64,000 bases of DNA from Tetrahymena thermophila SB210. Its lineage: Eukaryota > Ciliophora > Oligohymenophorea > Hymenostomatida > Tetrahymenidae. Position numbers and translations under genes: made by a program. Numbering within the stretch: position 1 is the first letter of the stretch; the number at the start of each line of letters is the position of its first letter. A model generated the notes under the pieces. The model had not been told where the DNA came from and made no database searches. It saw only the letters and a program-made list of their open reading frames with translations. This document shows, piece by piece, positions 60,839 to 64,000 of this stretch. The stretch spans positions 620,001 to 684,000 of the forward strand of contig NW_002476512.1 of NCBI RefSeq assembly GCF_000189635.1. The letters are read 5' to 3'.

Positions 60839-63260
60839 TCAAATTAAAATGACATAGTATTCATCTTTATTTTTTTTGCATTACTTAAATTGTACAGGTT
60901 AAATTAAAATTGTAATTTCAGTAGATTAAATGTCTTTTTCTCCCTATGAAATTTTGGGTTTCAAAGCGTTTTTTTTATTTTATAATCCATCATTTTCTAA
61001 TTCTAAATTTTTAAATTTAGTGTCTAATTAGCTATTTTTAGAATGAGGAAAATATTCTAAATCTTCAAAGTCTTAAAACTAATCAAAAATACAGAATTAT
61101 TTTACCTAATTAATAATAATTATTTAATCCAATTATCCCACAATTTTTATGTTAATTAAAAAAATAGTTAATTAATTAATTACACATTTTCTTTGATTTT
61201 GATCTATTTTTTTATCAGTGGAGTTAGATAATTCAGGAAACTTTTAAGGTTCAATGAAATCTTAAAACTCTAAATTTGTATTATTTTAATTACCTTTAAA
61301 ACTATCATAAATACAATTAAAACTATGATTATTGAGGTTAGAGTTATGGTAAATATTTTAAATGTTATCTCTGTTTGCAGTTTAAGATATATTATATTTT
61401 TAGGCATTAAATATATTAAAATTATTTTAAGTAAGATCAGATATTTATGGACTGTTATTACCATTTTATGTGTTTGAATAAGAAAAAATATCCTAGTATT
61501 AGTACAATGAGTTATTTTCATAATTCTAGAAAAGTCTTTTTCTTATTGGGCTCGTTTTTTTACTAAATTTAATATTTTACTGACTACTTCTTTAATTCGA
61601 GTTATTGCTCTCCTCTTAAGACACAGTTTTGACACTTTTACTTTAGTAAGCATTTTTAAGCAATTAAATACTGGAATGCTACATAAGGTTCAAGTTTCTT
61701 TAATATTTTTAATAATATTTAATTATGGCATTAAAAATTTTAAATTACTTATTTTATGATGAATATATTGAGCTTTTCAAATAAATAAAGGGATCATTAC
61801 TATTTTGTTTTGTGTAGCTATGAAAGAAGTTTTGGTAATAGTTTTAGGCATCTTAAGATTGGTTCTGTGATCCTAAAACCTATGAAGAATTAATCTAGAG
61901 CTAATCTTTAAATGGTGATGCCTTTTCAAAAATTTTATCATTCTCAATAGAAATAGCAGCAGTGCATTACTCAGCTGTAGAACTTATATGATCTACTTAA
62001 TTTTCTATTTTAATACTTTAAGGCTATTCCTATTACTACTCACTACTATTTAAAGATACATTACTTTCTATTTCAATTTTATCACATTCGAAGCTTCTAT
62101 TACTATCAAAAATATTTTACTTTTTGTAGCTTTTTTAATTTTACAACTCATTTTTTTGGCTTTAAAAAGAATTTTTTTCAAGAGAGTAATCATCAACTTC
62201 AAATTCTATTTTATCTTCATCATCTGTTTATTGCTTTTTTTTCTAATTATACAGGATCTCTTTCTTTCGAATTAAGCTTATTGGTTTTGGGATATATTTC
62301 TTCCCTTCTTTTGTTTTTCCAAATTCTATTTCAAGCATCTAACACACTACTAACCCTTGAGAATTTTCTTCATTATGTAGCTCTTTATTGTATAAATCTA
62401 TTTAAAAATAAATGAAGCAACCAAGAATTGATATTACTTTTAAAAAAACTCACCTATCTTTTTTGCAATATGCATTCTAAACCTTTTCTGAACAAGATTT
62501 CCATTTTCATCAGATTCCACGCCTTCAGTTGTTGCTATTTTAAATTAAAGAACAGTAAAAAAAATCATAAATTTATTAACTGTAATTTTTATTGATTTAT
62601 TGTTAAATGATTTAAAATCGAATTACCGCAAATATAAACTATTTTAGGGTCATTTTTTGGAAGTTTTGTTGGAAAATTATTTCTTTTCCATTTCCATGAT
62701 TTTTTATTTAATGATGAAGTTCTAGGAAATCCAAGCTTAAATGGACCATCTTTTTCTAAATCAACTTCTTTTAGGAAATAGAGATGTCCATCTATTTTTT
62801 TTTTTCAATTAATAAAAACAACCTAATAATTTAATAGTAATTATTTTACTTACTGATAGGTTTTTCATATATCCAAGTTGGATGAGATGACAACAATGGA
62901 AATTACTTTTAGTCTAATCTGTGTTAGTTTTTAAGTAGCATATAGTATTAGTATCCTTAATTATTTATATAATAATGTAGAAAAATAAGTAATAAATTTT
63001 AATTTAATCAAACCATCAAGCCAGTTGTCTTTCCATAGTTATTTATTCACTAAGACAGTATCTAAGAAGTCTAAGTTAAGATCTTCCTAGTTTTTGTAAA
63101 CCTTAGGTGCTCTTTTTCTTCTTTTTTGAACATAATTTTCTCTAGAAGACTCTAAACTTTTAGTAAAATAATAGTAATTAACTATTAAAATTACATGTGA
63201 AATTAATTACTCCATTAATTAAGTCTTATGTATTTTATTTTAATTTGAAGATTTTTTCAT
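60839..63260 (-). CDS. Unrecognised multi-exon protein with N-terminal W-rich domain
   Basis: Starts MKKSSNQNKIHKTQLM at 63260 and runs through at least six introns to TGA 60841-60839; about 680 aa. The first ~200 residues look like a folded, possibly nucleic-acid-binding domain: a basic patch (VQKRRKRAPKVYKN), KDNWLDGYQYYMLLK, then HPTWIYEKPINGHLYFLKEV, KSWKWKRNNFPTKLPKNDPK, IVYICGN and, after an intron, QKRFRMHIAKKIG. Order and aromatic/basic pattern faintly recall CG-1-type DNA-binding domains, which I rate as speculation. The rest is Ser/Asn/Gln-rich and disordered, with a late intron joining QNQRKC to VKQFCIF. Start is the first in-frame ATG. Good candidate for a ciliate-specific regulator. 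Confidence 0.7.
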
Positions 63261-64000
63261 AAATAACTATTAATGAAGATAGATTATTAGTTTTTATTTA
63301 TTTATTCACTTATATTTATATTATGATATACACATAAACAAATTAATTTATAAATGCTATTTTTAATTTTTTGTAGTGATTATTAGTGAATTTGGTTGTC
63401 GATGCTTAAAGATTGCGGAAATTTTACTAATTTTCAGTACAATCAAATATTCAAATTTTAATTATCCTTACGAAAAATAAAATTTATCAAGTAAAAATCA
63501 AAATTAATATCATAAGTTTCAATATTAAAGAATGAGTAAGCTAAAAAAAGCAAGATTCGAACTTGATTAAACCTTAAATACTGGTGGTACATACCTACTT
63601 GAAATTAAATTAATTTGTACATTTACTTTAAAAAATAACAAAAAGCGCTTGTATGAATTAATAAAAATAATTTTTATGTAAATTACTGGGCCTTTTGTTT
63701 ACTTAGTTTGACAATTCATAAACATAAAGAGTATTAATTTAAATTGGAAATAAAAAGGAATTATATAGATTATTAATTGATTTATCTAAATCCAATAGAA
63801 AATAAAGAAACTAAATAATCAAAACATTCGTTATGCTTGATTAATTGTACAAACAAATCTTGAAAAAATGTAATTTATTGGATAAACACCAGTATTAAAA
63901 AATTAATGAAATAATGATTGATAGCAGATATTTGATGCTTTTTGTCTATAATCATTATATCAATTGTATAGATTAATAATAATATTTAATCTTTTAAAGT
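63261..64000. other. Intergenic at right edge
   Basis: AT-rich. A GATTCGAACTTG string near 63548 resembles a tRNA T-loop on the minus strand but no cloverleaf could be built. No other feature. Confidence 0.5.

Noticed and set aside
61270-61293. 24-bp GT-AG candidate intron in the 60839-63260 gene
   Set aside because: Its length is a multiple of three and the unspliced sequence reads naturally, so retention is simpler.
63545-63620. tRNA-like T-loop string on the minus strand
   Set aside because: TTCGAAT is flanked by a plausible T stem, but no acceptor stem, anticodon arm or A-box could be matched.

Overview
The window reads as macronuclear DNA of an oligohymenophorean ciliate, most like Tetrahymena. 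It is extremely AT-rich. In every recognisable gene TAA and TAG sit in frame as glutamine and only TGA ends the protein; PP4 catalytic subunit, Y14, PEX11 and HemW all show this. Introns are short (about 45-150 bp), AT-rich and of GT(A)...(T)AG type. Genes are separated by 0.3-2 kb of near-featureless AT DNA. Standard-code ORFs are therefore mostly misleading here, and all calls below use the ciliate code (TGA-only stop) with introns placed by eye.

Layout. 1-1768: 3' part of a gamma-tubulin complex GCP3 gene (+). 2937-5209: two closely spaced minus-strand genes, a SAXO-type axonemal microtubule protein and a Gln-rich protein. 7153-9901: PX-BAR sorting nexin (-) with an apparent frameshift. 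11364-12356: mitochondrial carrier-like protein (+). 13249-13640: small gene broken by a 23-bp tandem repeat. 15287-23581: three plus-strand genes, namely a two-FHA-domain protein and two unrecognised proteins. 23.7-28.6 kb: a tandem family of small secreted glycoproteins on the minus strand (two intact copies, one relic) with repeated promoter elements. 29.5-32.2 kb: decayed copy of hemW followed by an intact hemW. 32884-35608: nine-exon coiled-coil protein (+). 36226-37357: PEX11 (-). 38689-40436: disordered protein (+). 41312-41448: large inverted-repeat element. 41948-43803: leishmanolysin-type metalloprotease (+). 44545-45074: Y14/RBM8A (-). 45448-45993: small protein (+). 47183-53312: two consecutive B-box zinc-finger proteins (+). 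53895-55586: PP4 catalytic subunit (-). 55989-57838: unresolved plus-strand coding locus. 57720-59382: repeat-containing disordered protein (-). 60839-63260: unrecognised multi-exon protein (-).

The genes do not form operons or a single pathway. They are mixed housekeeping functions (phosphatase, exon-junction complex, peroxisome, endosome, mitochondrion, cytoskeleton and cilium) plus lineage-specific proteins. The parts that look most unusual are the secreted-protein tandem array with its relic and promoter repeats, the hemW duplicate in decay, the 137-bp inverted-repeat element, the frame-breaking tandem repeat, the very long GCP3 tail, and the pair of B-box proteins. I see no tRNA, rRNA, CRISPR or defence-like system.
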